A DNA stretch of 64,000 bases from Evansella sp. AB-P1 (GTDB lineage Bacteria > Bacillota > Bacilli > Bacillales > Salisediminibacteriaceae), in the NCBI RefSeq assembly GCF_029688925.1, contig NZ_JARUKY010000024.1, positions 1 through 64,000 on the forward strand. Direction: 5' to 3'. This document shows, piece by piece, positions 41,519-50,665 of the stretch (position 1 is its first letter; every line of letters begins with the position of its first letter). The notes under the pieces are model-generated. The model made no database searches. It worked only from the letters and a program-made list of their open reading frames with translations, and was not told the origin of the DNA. A program made the translations under genes and the position numbers.

Positions 41519-44125
41519 ATGGCATTAGAAGAAAAAATGCTACAAAAGAAAAATGATGTTTTGGAAATTATTGACGGATTAGTTATAAAAGCCAAAAAGG
41601 CACATGATGAATTTCTTAGTTTTGATCAAGATTCGATTAATGAAATTGTAAAGAAAATGGCGTTAGCAGGTTTAGATCAACATATGCCATTAGCAAAGTT
41701 GGCCGTGGAAGAAACAAAACGTGGAATTTACGAAGACAAAATCATAAAAAATATGTTTGCAACAGAATATGTTTACCATGCTATCAAATATAATAAGACG
41801 GTTGGTATCATTTCAGAAAACGAGCACGAAGAAATAATTGAAATAGCAGAACCAATTGGAGTTGTAGCAGGAGTTACTCCAGTAACAAATCCTACTTCAA
41901 CGACGATGTTTAAAATATTAATTTCTATTAAAACACGAAATCCAATTATTTTTGCTTTTCATCCGTCTGCTCAAAAATGTAGTGAAAAGGCTGCTACGAT
42001 TCTATACGAGGCTGCTATTGAAGCAGGGGCTCCTAAAAATTGTATTCAATTTATTTCAAGTCCTTCCATTGATGCGACACAAGCATTAATGAATCATCCA
42101 GGTGTTGCTGTTATTTTAGCCACTGGGGGAGCTGGCATGGTGAAATCTGCTTATAGTACAGGGAAGCCTGCCCTTGGCGTAGGACCAGGAAATGTTCCTT
42201 GCTACATTGAAAAAACAGCCACTGTAAAACAAGCAGTTAACGATTTAATTTTATCGAAAACCTTTGACAATGGAATGATATGTGCATCAGAACAAGCAGT
42301 AATTATTGATCAAGAAATTTATCGTGAAGCAAAAGAAGAGTTAATAAAAAATCAATGTCATTTTTTGACGAAAGAAGAACAGAAAAAAATTGAGGCACTA
42401 GCTTTCCCTGGAAATGGTTGTGCACTAAATGGAGCAATTGTGGGGCAATCTGCTTATGACATTGCGAAATTAGCAGGTTTTGAAGTAAGTGTAGATACTA
42501 AGATATTGATTGCAGAAATAAATGGTGTAGGAGAGAACTATCCATTATCAAGGGAAAAATTAAGCCCTATCCTAGCATGTTATAAGGTAAAAAGTATAGA
42601 AGAGGGCTTTAGCCGTTGTGAAGAAATGCTAGATTTTGGTGGGTTAGGTCATTCTGCTGTCATTCATTCTAACGATGATGATGTAATAAGACAATTTGGC
42701 CTTCGAATGAAAGCTGGTAGAGTTATAGCCAACTGCCCATCATCTCAAGGGGCCATAGGTGACATTTACAATGGTTACATTCCATCCTTAACACTAGGAT
42801 GTGGTTCTTACGGTAGAAATTCAGTTTCTGAAAACGTTGGAACAGTAAATTTAATTAACTTCAAGAAAATAGGTATGCGAAAAAATAACATGCAATGGTT
42901 TAAAATTCCACCTAAGGTTTATTTTGAAAAAAATGCGACACAATATTTAGAGAAAATGCCAAATATTTCACGTGCTTTAATCGTAACAGATGAAATGATG
43001 GTAAAAATGGGTTACGTTGATAAGGTCCTATATTACCTAAATAAACGACAAGATAAAGTACAATATGAAATCTTCTCCGATGTTGAACCAGATCCATCCA
43101 TTGAAACGGTTATGGCAGGTGCGGAAATGATGAATAAGTTCCAACCTGATGTCATTATAGCATTAGGTGGAGGTTCTCCAATGGATGCAGCAAAAGGAAT
43201 GTGGTTATTTTATGAGCATCCAGAAGTAGAGTTTAGTGGTTTAAAGCAAAAGTTTCTTGACATTCGTAAACGAGTGTTTAAGTATCCAAAGCTAGGAAAT
43301 AAATCACAGTTTGTGGCAATCCCAACGACGTCTGGTACTGGGTCTGAAGTGACTTCTTTCTCTGTTATCACAGACAAATCATCAGGTACAAAATATCCGT
43401 TAGCTGATTATGAGCTAACTCCTGATGTTGCCATCATAGATCCAACTTATGTGAAGTCAGTTCCAAAAGGAGTCACTGCTGATACTGGTATGGATGTATT
43501 GACCCATGCAATAGAAGCTTATGTTTCTGTAATGGCCAATGACTATACTGACGGATTAGCTATGAAAGCCATTCAACTGGTATTTGAATATTTACCGAAA
43601 GCATATAAAAATGGAAATGATGAACTTAGTCGTGAAAAAATGCATAATGCCTCAACAATAGCTGGAATGGCATTTGCTAATGCATTTCTTGGAATAAATC
43701 ATAGCTTAGCCCATAAGTTAGGGGCAGAGTTCCAAATTGCTCATGGACGTTCAAACACAATTTTAATGCCACATGTAATACGCTATAATGCAACAAAGCC
43801 TAAGAAATTTACCGCTTTTCCGAAATACGGACATTTTGTTGCTGATGAACGGTATGCAGAAATAGCTAAAATGTTAGGTTTACCAGCAAGTTCTACAGAA
43901 GAAGGGGTAGAGAGTCTTATTAAAGCTGTTATAGATTTAGCAAAAGAACTGGACATTCCGTTGAGCATTGCTGATTGTGATGTTTCTCAAAATGATTTTG
44001 ATAGAAAAATAGAAGAATTAGCTGAACGTGCATTTGAAGATCAATGTACAACAGCTAATCCAAAGCTACCATTAGTTTCGGATTTAGTTGACATTTATCA
44101 ACAGGCTTATAAAGGAATTAAATAG
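41519..44125 (+). CDS. adhE: AdhE, bifunctional acetaldehyde-CoA/alcohol dehydrogenase
   Basis: 868-residue fermentative enzyme reducing acetyl-CoA to acetaldehyde and ethanol with NADH. The N-terminal aldehyde dehydrogenase domain has VGVVAGVTPVTNPTST and the catalytic Cys in NGMICASEQ. The C-terminal iron-dependent alcohol dehydrogenase domain has ALGGGSPMDAAKGMW, TTSGTGSEVTSFSVI and metal-binding His motifs around GINHSLAHKLGAEFQIAHGRSN. Full length. GGGAGG precedes the ATG. Two Rex-type operators lie upstream, consistent with redox control under low oxygen. Confidence 0.96.
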   Translation: MALEEKMLQKKNDVLEIIDGLVIKAKKAHDEFLSFDQDSINEIVKKMALAGLDQHMPLAKLAVEETKRGIYEDKIIKNMFATEYVYHAIKYNKTVGIISENEHEEIIEIAEPIGVVAGVTPVTNPTSTTMFKILISIKTRNPIIFAFHPSAQKCSEKAATILYEAAIEAGAPKNCIQFISSPSIDATQALMNHPGVAVILATGGAGMVKSAYSTGKPALGVGPGNVPCYIEKTATVKQAVNDLILSKTFDNGMICASEQAVIIDQEIYREAKEELIKNQCHFLTKEEQKKIEALAFPGNGCALNGAIVGQSAYDIAKLAGFEVSVDTKILIAEINGVGENYPLSREKLSPILACYKVKSIEEGFSRCEEMLDFGGLGHSAVIHSNDDDVIRQFGLRMKAGRVIANCPSSQGAIGDIYNGYIPSLTLGCGSYGRNSVSENVGTVNLINFKKIGMRKNNMQWFKIPPKVYFEKNATQYLEKMPNISRALIVTDEMMVKMGYVDKVLYYLNKRQDKVQYEIFSDVEPDPSIETVMAGAEMMNKFQPDVIIALGGGSPMDAAKGMWLFYEHPEVEFSGLKQKFLDIRKRVFKYPKLGNKSQFVAIPTTSGTGSEVTSFSVITDKSSGTKYPLADYELTPDVAIIDPTYVKSVPKGVTADTGMDVLTHAIEAYVSVMANDYTDGLAMKAIQLVFEYLPKAYKNGNDELSREKMHNASTIAGMAFANAFLGINHSLAHKLGAEFQIAHGRSNTILMPHVIRYNATKPKKFTAFPKYGHFVADERYAEIAKMLGLPASSTEEGVESLIKAVIDLAKELDIPLSIADCDVSQNDFDRKIEELAERAFEDQCTTANPKLPLVSDLVDIYQQAYKGIK

Positions 44126-44141
44126 ATTTATTCTCCTCAAT

Positions 44142-44185
44142 GAAGCTGTCTTCTTATTATTAGGAAGACAGCTTCTGCTATTTTA
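44142..44185 (+). terminator. Terminator of adhE
   Basis: GAAGCTGTCTTC and GAAGACAGCTTC form a 12-bp perfect stem with a ten-base loop, followed by TGCTATTTTA. Confidence 0.82.
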
Positions 44186-44259
44186 TATAGAAAAATTCAT
44201 TAATATATGTAACGATTTACTATAATAAAACGTATGTACTTTAAGGGAGGTTGATATTT

Positions 44260-45198
44260 ATGTTTACAGATTTAAATAAAACATTAAAAGAAGTAAAGGA
44301 ACGTTGCAGAAAGAAAAAGAAGTGGGATGATCATTTACATCGAGCAAAGGAATTATTGTTAGTTGAAAAAAAGAAAGAGCAAGAACTATATCGTCTATTA
44401 AAAAAAGAAAAAGCAGATGTTGAACGATTAGAAAGCTTTTCTATAAATAATTTATTTTATACGATTATTGGGAGAAAGCTTGAAAGGCTAGAAAAAGAAA
44501 AGGGAGAGGTCGCTGTTGCTAAATTAAAATATCAGGAAGCAATCAAAACGAAAGAAGATCTAGAAAAAGAAATAAAGGAATATAAGGAATTATTACTGAC
44601 TGTATCAGGTTGTGAGAAAGAATATGAAAAATTACTTCTTCAAAAAGAAACAATTATTAAGGACGAATCAACCATTTGGACAGAGGAATTATATAACCTG
44701 CTGGAGGATGAGACAGAAATAGAGTCAATGTTAAACGAATATGTTGAAGCGAAAGCTGCTGGAATAATTGCAGCAAACAGCTTAAAGGACGTAATTCTAT
44801 CATTAGAAAAAGCCAAAGGATGGTCTACCTTTGATATGCTAGGTGGTGGTATGATTACGACTGCGGTAAAGCATAGTCATCTTGGAACTGCAAAAGATGA
44901 TCTTCACGTTGCCCAAAGTAAACTTCGTCATTTTCAAGAGGAACTACTAGATATTAAGAACCATTTTCATATTGATTTAGAAATAGGAAATATGTTAACC
45001 TTCGCTGATTATTTTTTTGATGGACTCATTGTTGATTGGATGGTTCATGGTAAAATTTCAGATTCCCTTAATCAAGCGTACAATATGGAAAAGCAAGTTA
45101 ATGATATGTTAGATAGGCTAGAGATTGATTTAAATAAGTTAGTTAGGAAACATAAGGAATTACAGGAAAGAAGAGTGAATTTATTAGAAAATGCTTAA
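44260..45198 (+). CDS. Coiled-coil protein, unknown function
   Basis: 312 residues from ATG 44260 (AAGGGAGG ten bases upstream). Almost entirely alpha-helical and highly charged: long coiled coils at about residues 5-130 and 270-312, and between them a glycine-containing motif GWSTFDMLGGGMITTAVKHSHLG (near residue 190) that looks like the conserved signature of the family. No signal peptide or clear membrane helix. It precedes, by 36 bases, a membrane protein that starts at TTG 45234, and may be co-transcribed with it. Function unknown. Confidence 0.65.
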   Translation: MFTDLNKTLKEVKERCRKKKKWDDHLHRAKELLLVEKKKEQELYRLLKKEKADVERLESFSINNLFYTIIGRKLERLEKEKGEVAVAKLKYQEAIKTKEDLEKEIKEYKELLLTVSGCEKEYEKLLLQKETIIKDESTIWTEELYNLLEDETEIESMLNEYVEAKAAGIIAANSLKDVILSLEKAKGWSTFDMLGGGMITTAVKHSHLGTAKDDLHVAQSKLRHFQEELLDIKNHFHIDLEIGNMLTFADYFFDGLIVDWMVHGKISDSLNQAYNMEKQVNDMLDRLEIDLNKLVRKHKELQERRVNLLENA

Positions 45199-45233
45199 TT
45201 TGTAATGTGTAAGAAACGGAGTGATCAATTAAG

Positions 45234-46061
45234 TTGAGCTTACATCATCATTATAAAAGAACCTCAATTGTATATTTTATTCTTAGTGGAATGTTATTTA
45301 TTCTTAGTCTTATTTTGCTATTATTGTTTTTTATAATTGATGTACCACCAGAAGGGAATGTTGAATTTATTATATGGAGTGTTTATTCCTTCGTCGGTAG
45401 TATTGCATTTTTAATAATTGCCATTATTAAAAAGAAACGTTCAAAAACAAATTACAAGGTTCCAATACTAAGTAAAGATGAAAAGGATTTATTCAAAGCA
45501 AATCGGTTAATGCTCGTCTCACATGTACACTGGTTGCGAGAATATGATTATTATGCACTCAATGGAAAATCAGTAGCACGTATACGGGAGGATGTAGAAG
45601 GATGGAAAAAGATACAAACATTTATTCTACATCTCATTGGTCTAAGAGCCTACTTAAAGAAGACACTAGTGGTTGAGAATGGAGAAAAGGTGTTATTTTA
45701 TTTAGAAAAGAAAAGAGGATTACATCAACATTATTACATATATAATGAGGAAAATCTGTTAATTTCATCTTTTAAAATGAATGTTTTTAACCCTATGAAG
45801 CAGTATGCTACTATTTATGACCATAATGGAAATATTATTGGTAAGAACGATGGAGGTTTTTCTGGAATACAATTTAAAATCGTAAATAATGAAAATGTTC
45901 CGTTAATTGAACTGAAATACCAGGGCGTACCTTTAGAGGCGATGGAGTTATTCTCAGGAACTAATGGTGATATCGTAGACATAAACAGAGAGGCTATTTC
46001 TGATACAGATCTAATAAAATACATTATTGCTCCTGTCATTGTAAAATTACATTTTCGTTAA
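45234..46061 (+). CDS. Membrane protein with a possible tubby/LURP-like C-terminal domain
   Basis: 275 residues from TTG 45234 (GGAGTGA eleven bases upstream). Two N-terminal membrane helices (about 12-35 and 42-62), then a cytoplasmic domain made of repeated short beta strands (KTLVVENGEKVLFYLEKK, YYIYNEENLLISSFKM, ATIYDHNGNIIGKNDGG, FKIVNNENVPLIELKY). Strand-rich repeats of this type recall the tubby C-terminal/LURP-one fold, but this is a guess from pattern. It follows the coiled-coil gene at 44260 and is closed by a terminator. Confidence 0.55.
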   Translation: MSLHHHYKRTSIVYFILSGMLFILSLILLLLFFIIDVPPEGNVEFIIWSVYSFVGSIAFLIIAIIKKKRSKTNYKVPILSKDEKDLFKANRLMLVSHVHWLREYDYYALNGKSVARIREDVEGWKKIQTFILHLIGLRAYLKKTLVVENGEKVLFYLEKKRGLHQHYYIYNEENLLISSFKMNVFNPMKQYATIYDHNGNIIGKNDGGFSGIQFKIVNNENVPLIELKYQGVPLEAMELFSGTNGDIVDINREAISDTDLIKYIIAPVIVKLHFR

Positions 46062-46069
46062 GACAGGTA

Positions 46070-46115
46070 GTTCACAAAAATGTGCGGGACCATGTTCCGA
46101 CACGTTTTTGTGAAC
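46070..46115 (+). terminator. Long hairpin terminator
   Basis: GTTCACAAAAATGTG and CACGTTTTTGTGAAC form a 15-bp stem with one G-U pair, directly after the membrane protein gene. Confidence 0.75.
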
Positions 46116-46214
46116 TTAAAAGTACATTTTATGAAAGAAATGCATATATTGGTTGAGGATAGGTTTTATAATACTACGTAATGGATAGTATTATTGGAAT
46201 GAAAAGGAGAGTGA

Positions 46215-46481
46215 ATGTTAGTGACCTCTTTCTTAATACTAGGAGGTGTTTTAATATTACTCCAACTTGTGTTTGCTATCATTATTCATCAAAGAACGTT
46301 CATGAAAGGATGGATTAAGTATAGTTCTTCCTTAATTATTCTCATAACGGGAACTTTCTTTCTTCCCGTAAGCACTGCAGTAGTAGGTGCATTAAGCTTT
46401 TTTTTGGCAAGCTCTGGAATAATTATGATTGTAACTACATTAGTAACAATCCCGATTATTACATTAATACTTGATAAGTAA
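46215..46481 (+). CDS. Small membrane protein, unknown
   Basis: 88 residues, nearly all hydrophobic: about three membrane helices (5-25, 36-52 and 58-84). AAAAGGAGAG lies upstream of ATG 46215; a GTG two codons later is a possible alternative. No motif for a family. It converges with the gene at 46545; a weak hairpin (46499-46521) lies in between. Confidence 0.5.
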   Translation: MLVTSFLILGGVLILLQLVFAIIIHQRTFMKGWIKYSSSLIILITGTFFLPVSTAVVGALSFFLASSGIIMIVTTLVTIPIITLILDK

Positions 46482-46544
46482 ATTAATATGTAAAAAAGAT
46501 GTGCTTGTATTTTACAAGTACACACCTTCCTTCAGTGTTTTTGT

Positions 46545-47069
46545 TTATACTCTTGGACTCCAGTAAATTTCTCCAAATTTCTTTTCACTTTCAATTTCCA
46601 CATGAAAATGATGTTTCTCATAAAAGTGTACAAGTCGATCAATATGATCCCAATCTCTTTTTACAATCTCTCCAGTTATATATTGAATATTTTGATCCAG
46701 TGCGTGGTCCTTTAGATATTTCATACAAACAGTACCAAAGCCACGATTCTCTTCTCCTCGTATATCATCAATATGAATTTCATTGTCATTTGTGTATTGC
46801 GCATGAATGGAGAAGTCCCATTTCCCTCGATATGGAGAATCACAATCACATAACATAATCTTGCAAATGTGACCGTCGTCCTCCGAATAAACAACGACCC
46901 ATTTATCTTCTTTTGTTTGTTCTATTCCAAGGATTTGACTACGTTTACCAATTTCTTTTATATTTTCTCTCATACGATAAATTTGAAATTCTAAATCCTC
47001 AAATTCTTCAATTAAAGTCTCTTTTTTCTTTTCTTCTTTCCTCTCGAAGGCTATTGGAGTATACTGCAT
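46545..47069 (-). CDS. GNAT-like protein with N-terminal coiled coil
   Basis: 174 residues. A charged helical N-terminus (KEEKKKETLIEEFEDLEFQIYRMRENI) is followed by strands WVVVYSEDDGHICKIMLCD and then the acetyltransferase-like segment EIHIDDIRGEENRGFGTVCMKYLKDHAL, where RGEENRGFGT resembles the acetyl-CoA loop (Q/R-x-x-G-x-G/A), and VHFYEKHHFHVE matches the typical GNAT motif of Tyr and the final helix/strand. GGAGGAG precedes the ATG. The substrate is unknown, and the unusual loop leaves some doubt about activity. Confidence 0.6.
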   Translation of the reverse strand: MQYTPIAFERKEEKKKETLIEEFEDLEFQIYRMRENIKEIGKRSQILGIEQTKEDKWVVVYSEDDGHICKIMLCDCDSPYRGKWDFSIHAQYTNDNEIHIDDIRGEENRGFGTVCMKYLKDHALDQNIQYITGEIVKRDWDHIDRLVHFYEKHHFHVEIESEKKFGEIYWSPRV

Positions 47070-47282
47070 TATTTTCTCCTCCTGCTATCCGTTTATTTAT
47101 CATTAGTTTATGAATATGTGAAAAAAAAGTGTGATTAAATAGACCCACACAATTTTAACATTTTACTAGAAAACAAACATTTTTTCAAAGGTTTAAGGAA
47201 ATTTGTTTAAGGAAAATTAAAAATGTAAAACATATAAAAGGAAATTTAGAAATAATGGGTAAAAGAGGGAGTTGAAATTCAG

Positions 47283-47495
47283 ATGACTGAAATATGGTTT
47301 CGTTTTGCAGCAATTTTGTTTAGAGCTACTACAATCATTTTAATCATATTTGGACTTATTGTAGTGGCAAGTAATCCTGATGGAAATAGCATAACAAAAG
47401 GAGTTGCCATCCTTGGTTATAGTATGATTATCATAAGCCTGATGTTTATTTATTATAAATTATTCAACAGAATTATGCTTCGAATAAATAGATGA
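47283..47495 (+). CDS. Two-helix membrane protein, unknown
   Basis: 70 residues with two membrane helices (about 8-28 and 40-58) and a basic C-terminus (NRIMLRINR). AGAGGGAGTTG lies upstream of the ATG. Nothing else characteristic. Together with its neighbour at 47595 it forms a stretch of small membrane proteins. Confidence 0.5.
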   Translation: MTEIWFRFAAILFRATTIILIIFGLIVVASNPDGNSITKGVAILGYSMIIISLMFIYYKLFNRIMLRINR

Positions 47496-47594
47496 AATCC
47501 ACTCTTTTGAGCAAAATTGTTGTCATATTATTTGTACTTTGAGATAATTCATAGTAATCGTATATGAATTTGAAATTCGAAAGGTGGGGATGAA

Positions 47595-48023
47595 ATGAAA
47601 GAAATTCCTATGACTTTAGTTAAGGGAAATCAACTGATGATGGCAACATTAACATTATTATCGATTATTCTTCAAAGTACATGGCTAGTTGGAATAACAT
47701 TACTTCTTATTTTATTGTCACTTATATTTGGTCCTAAAGCGAATATAGCATTTATAGTAACAAATGCATTAATAAAGAAGGATTTAGGAAATGATGCAAC
47801 TGAGTCTGCAGTGTTAACACGTTTTAATCAATCGATCGCAGCATCATTGCTTACAGTAGCACTTGTTCTATTATTAACTTCAGGGCATTGGTTGTCGTGG
47901 GTATTTGTAGGAATGGTAACGATTGCTGCAACTATTGCCATTTTAGGTTTTTGTGTAGGATGCTTTCTTTATTTTCAACTAAAGCAAATATCCTATAAAA
48001 TGAAAACAAAAAAATCTAATTAG
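47595..48023 (+). CDS. DUF4395 family membrane protein
   Basis: 142 residues with four membrane helices. Hallmarks of DUF4395 are visible: RFNQSIAASLLTVAL in the middle and GFCVGCFLYFQLKQ near the C-terminus, with the paired Cys. Proteins of this family often sit near thiosulfate/sulfur-transfer genes, but no such gene is adjacent here. AAAGGTGGGGATGAA precedes the ATG. A strong terminator follows at once. Confidence 0.7.
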   Translation: MKEIPMTLVKGNQLMMATLTLLSIILQSTWLVGITLLLILLSLIFGPKANIAFIVTNALIKKDLGNDATESAVLTRFNQSIAASLLTVALVLLLTSGHWLSWVFVGMVTIAATIAILGFCVGCFLYFQLKQISYKMKTKKSN

Positions 48024-48027
48024 ATTG

Positions 48028-48064
48028 AAAAGGATAAAAGAAAATCATTTCTTTTATCCTTTTT
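48028..48064 (+). terminator. Terminator after the DUF4395 gene
   Basis: AAAAGGATAAAAGAAA and TTTCTTTTATCCTTTT pair perfectly over 16 bases with an ATCA loop, ending in T-rich sequence. Confidence 0.85.
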
Positions 48065-48069
48065 CTATT

Positions 48070-48400
48070 TTCAGGGTAGACCGCCGATGCAAGTGAAGGC
48101 TTGCACCATGGAGGATGAAAATTATACATAAAGATGGTTCATCCGTTTCTTGCGGACGCTTTCACCACAGGCATAAGTGCGACATCTGTTCATGCCTCAC
48201 AGTGTCTTCTTTACCGTGGGGCACGGCCTCAACTACCTAGCACTTACACAGTAAGTGCTAGGGGATTTTCGGACTCGTGCTGATCCCACTGGAGTCGCCG
48301 CCATCCACTCCTGAACGGTTCTATTTTCAGGGTAGATCACCAATACCATACAAGTGAAAACTTGCAGCATGAGGGATGATAATTCACATCTTGGAGGTTC
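48070..48400. repeat. Intergenic repeat, composite copy D
   Basis: Two partial units in a row. The start module GGGTAGACCGCCGATGCAAG and a second one GGGTAGATCACCAATACCAT each continue into a small stem (GCAAG..CTTGC; CAAGT..ACTTG) and GATGATAAT/GATGAAAAT. Between them, on the minus strand, lies the unit AGGAGTG...GCGACTCCAGTGGGATCAGC shared with 56.7 kb and containing the hairpin CTAGCACTTAC/GTAAGTGCTAG at about 48235-48260. No gene is seen in 48065-48510 apart from the start region of the acetyltransferase. Confidence 0.7.
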
Positions 48401-48510
48401 ATTTGTTCAGGTGACTCAATTACACCTAAGGACAATACTTTACTCAAAATAAATTCTTGTTGTACTATTTTTATAAAAGAAAATTTACGAAGAAAAAAGG
48501 AGGCACCTTG

Positions 48511-49092
48511 ATGGAAATTATTTGTCTTAAAGAAGAACAAGAGAAATACATAAATGAAATAGCGGAAATGCTTAAAGAAAGCTTTGCTGAAAACTGGCCA
48601 AAAGCTTGGCCAACAATTGATTCTGCCCTTATTGAAGTAAGAGAATCATTAAAGGTAGGTAGAATAAGCTTAATTGCATTAAAGGAAGAAAAAGTTGTAG
48701 GATGGATTGGCGGTATAAGTGAGAGAGACGGTAAAGTATGGGAGTTACACCCGTTAGTTGTTAAAAAAGACGAACAAGGAAAGGGCATTGGGACTGCTTT
48801 AATTGCAAGCTTTGAACATGAGGTTAAGCAACGTGGAGGTTTAACGATTTGGTTAGGTACAGATGATGAAAATGGTATGACTTCTGTTTCTGATAAAGAC
48901 TTATATCCTAATCTTTTAAAAAATATAAGTGAGATAAAAAACTTGAATAATCACCCCTTTGAGTTTTATAAAAAGATGGGCTATGAATTAGCTGGTATAC
49001 TTCCAGATGCAAACGGAATCGGAAAGCCGGACATCTTTATGGCAAAGAGTGTTTGGAGAAGAAAAAAAGATAACGAAGGCTCAAATAGGTGA
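48511..49092 (+). CDS. GNAT acetyltransferase, AAC(6')-like
   Basis: 193 residues from ATG 48511, selected because AAAAAAGGAGGCACCTTG lies before it; the 18 codons upstream have no such support. Typical AAC(6')-like GNAT: FAENWPKAWPTIDSALIEV, VGWIGGISERDGKVWELHPLVV, the acetyl-CoA motif DEQGKGIGTALI, and HPFEFYKKMGYELAGILPDANGIGKPDIFMAKSV. By similarity of layout it could acetylate aminoglycosides or a related amine, but chromosomal members often do not confer resistance. Confidence 0.8.
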   Translation: MEIICLKEEQEKYINEIAEMLKESFAENWPKAWPTIDSALIEVRESLKVGRISLIALKEEKVVGWIGGISERDGKVWELHPLVVKKDEQGKGIGTALIASFEHEVKQRGGLTIWLGTDDENGMTSVSDKDLYPNLLKNISEIKNLNNHPFEFYKKMGYELAGILPDANGIGKPDIFMAKSVWRRKKDNEGSNR

Positions 49093-49348
49093 TTGTATAA
49101 ACAATTACAATTATTGAGTTTAAGTAGAAACAATAATTAAAGAATGAAACATGATACTAAGCTACATTGTTTTAGGAATAACATTTTAAATTTTAACTTT
49201 AAATCTTAAATGGAATTCAAAAATACATATAATAAATTGATTACCTCCAAATTAAAATAGAAAAATTAATTTTCTATACATGGTTTTCTGAAGAGGAAAC
49301 AAACTAAAAAAGAAATGAAATTACAATTTAAATTAATGGAGGTAAAAA

Positions 49349-49972
49349 ATGATTAAGAAAATTGCTTTGGCAACTTTTGCTTTGATGTTTATTTTTCCTG
49401 TGATGTCTAATGCTCAAATTCAGATGTTTGATGAACCACCATTTGAACATTATAAAGTTTCTCCTGGGGACTCTTTTTGGTTTATTGGTCAACGTTATAA
49501 TGTAGATTATCGACAGTTAATGCGATTAAATCCAGACGTAGATCCTTATAACATGCATGTTGGAGAAGTTATTCGATTAAAAGAATCTGCGGAGCATCAC
49601 AGTCAATTTGAAGATCAAGTTGTTCAATTAGTAAATAGAGAACGACAAAATAGGGGGCTTCAGCCTTTACAACATCGCGCTGATTTAAAAAATGTTGCTC
49701 ATAAAAAAGCAGAGGATATGATTAATTCAAATTATTTTTCACATAATAGTCCAAATTATGGTTCCCCTTTTGATATGATCAGAACATTTGGTATAAGCTA
49801 TCAAGCAGCTGCTGAAAATATAGCGAAGGGTCAAACAACACCTGAGCAAGTTATGAACTCGTGGATGAATTCGTCTGGTCATAGACAAAACATACTTAAT
49901 GATAATTTCGATACTATTGGTGTAGGGTTTTATCATGGGGCATGGGTTCAGTTGTTCATTAAAGCAAGGTAA
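49349..49972 (+). CDS. Secreted LysM plus CAP (YkwD-like) protein
   Basis: 207 residues. Signal peptide MIKKIALATFALMFIFPVMSNA (cleavage after Ala22), one LysM domain (HYKVSPGDSFWFIGQRYNVDYRQLMRLNPDVD, about residues 34-73) for peptidoglycan binding, then a CAP/SCP domain with VNRERQNRGLQPL, the motif YFSHNSP, AAENIAKG and SSGHRQNIL. Similar architecture is known from SafA/YkwD-like spore and cell-wall proteins of Bacillus. GGAGG precedes the ATG. Single gene with its own terminator. Confidence 0.9.
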   Translation: MIKKIALATFALMFIFPVMSNAQIQMFDEPPFEHYKVSPGDSFWFIGQRYNVDYRQLMRLNPDVDPYNMHVGEVIRLKESAEHHSQFEDQVVQLVNRERQNRGLQPLQHRADLKNVAHKKAEDMINSNYFSHNSPNYGSPFDMIRTFGISYQAAAENIAKGQTTPEQVMNSWMNSSGHRQNILNDNFDTIGVGFYHGAWVQLFIKAR

Positions 49973-49992
49973 ACGAAGTATAAAAAAGCTAT

Positions 49993-50029
49993 AATAAAAA
50001 GAGCTCGGCTATGTCGAGCTCTTTTTATT
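49993..50029 (+). terminator. Terminator of the LysM-CAP gene
   Basis: AATAAAAAGAGCTCG and CGAGCTCTTTTTATT form a 15-bp perfect stem with loop GCTATGT. Confidence 0.88.
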
Positions 50030-50665
50030 AGTGTAGTGTATTAAATCAATAAAATTACCCTAGCTTATTAGCAAGGGGAAAGTTAGTACCTAAGGGGACT
50101 CAACCATTTCTACTTTCCTTTTTAAAATTATTCGTTAAATGGTGCAAATTTTAGCTCTTAGTTTATTTTATAATTGATCGTTTTTTTTAAACTGAGCTAA
50201 AATACTAGAAAAATCGTTCACTGATCAAAAAATGTTGGTTAGAAAAATCTTTTCTTTTGTACTTAAATAGGTTTGATAGTAACTAACATAAGGAAACTGT
50301 TGCTTCCGTTTAAGGTTTCATTTATTTAGTTTTTTTAAATCCAATCAAACATTATTCAATTCAAAACACTTTTTCGAGACAACATAAGCAAACTTCGTCT
50401 TACATAACTCAAAAGAAGTATGAGTTATTTATTTTGTCGGAACCAACATGAATGGTTGAGTCTCCTACGGTATAACCCCCTTTTTATCTCTTAGTATATA
50501 TATACCCAAAAACCTCACAGGAAAATATGAACAAATGGTGAATGTTTTACAAATGAATAAATAATCATTTAGTAAATGATTATTCTATATCCCGAACGAT
50601 TTAGTATGAATTAAGTGAATCTCGTGTTAAAATAACAGGAAATGACTGGTAAGGTAGGCTGATAC
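50030..50665. other. AT-rich intergenic region
   Basis: No gene, tRNA or clear repeat visible. A hairpin ATAACTCA-N9-TGAGTTAT lies near 50406-50430. The sequence just upstream of cls probably holds its promoter, but no consensus pair stood out. Confidence 0.4.
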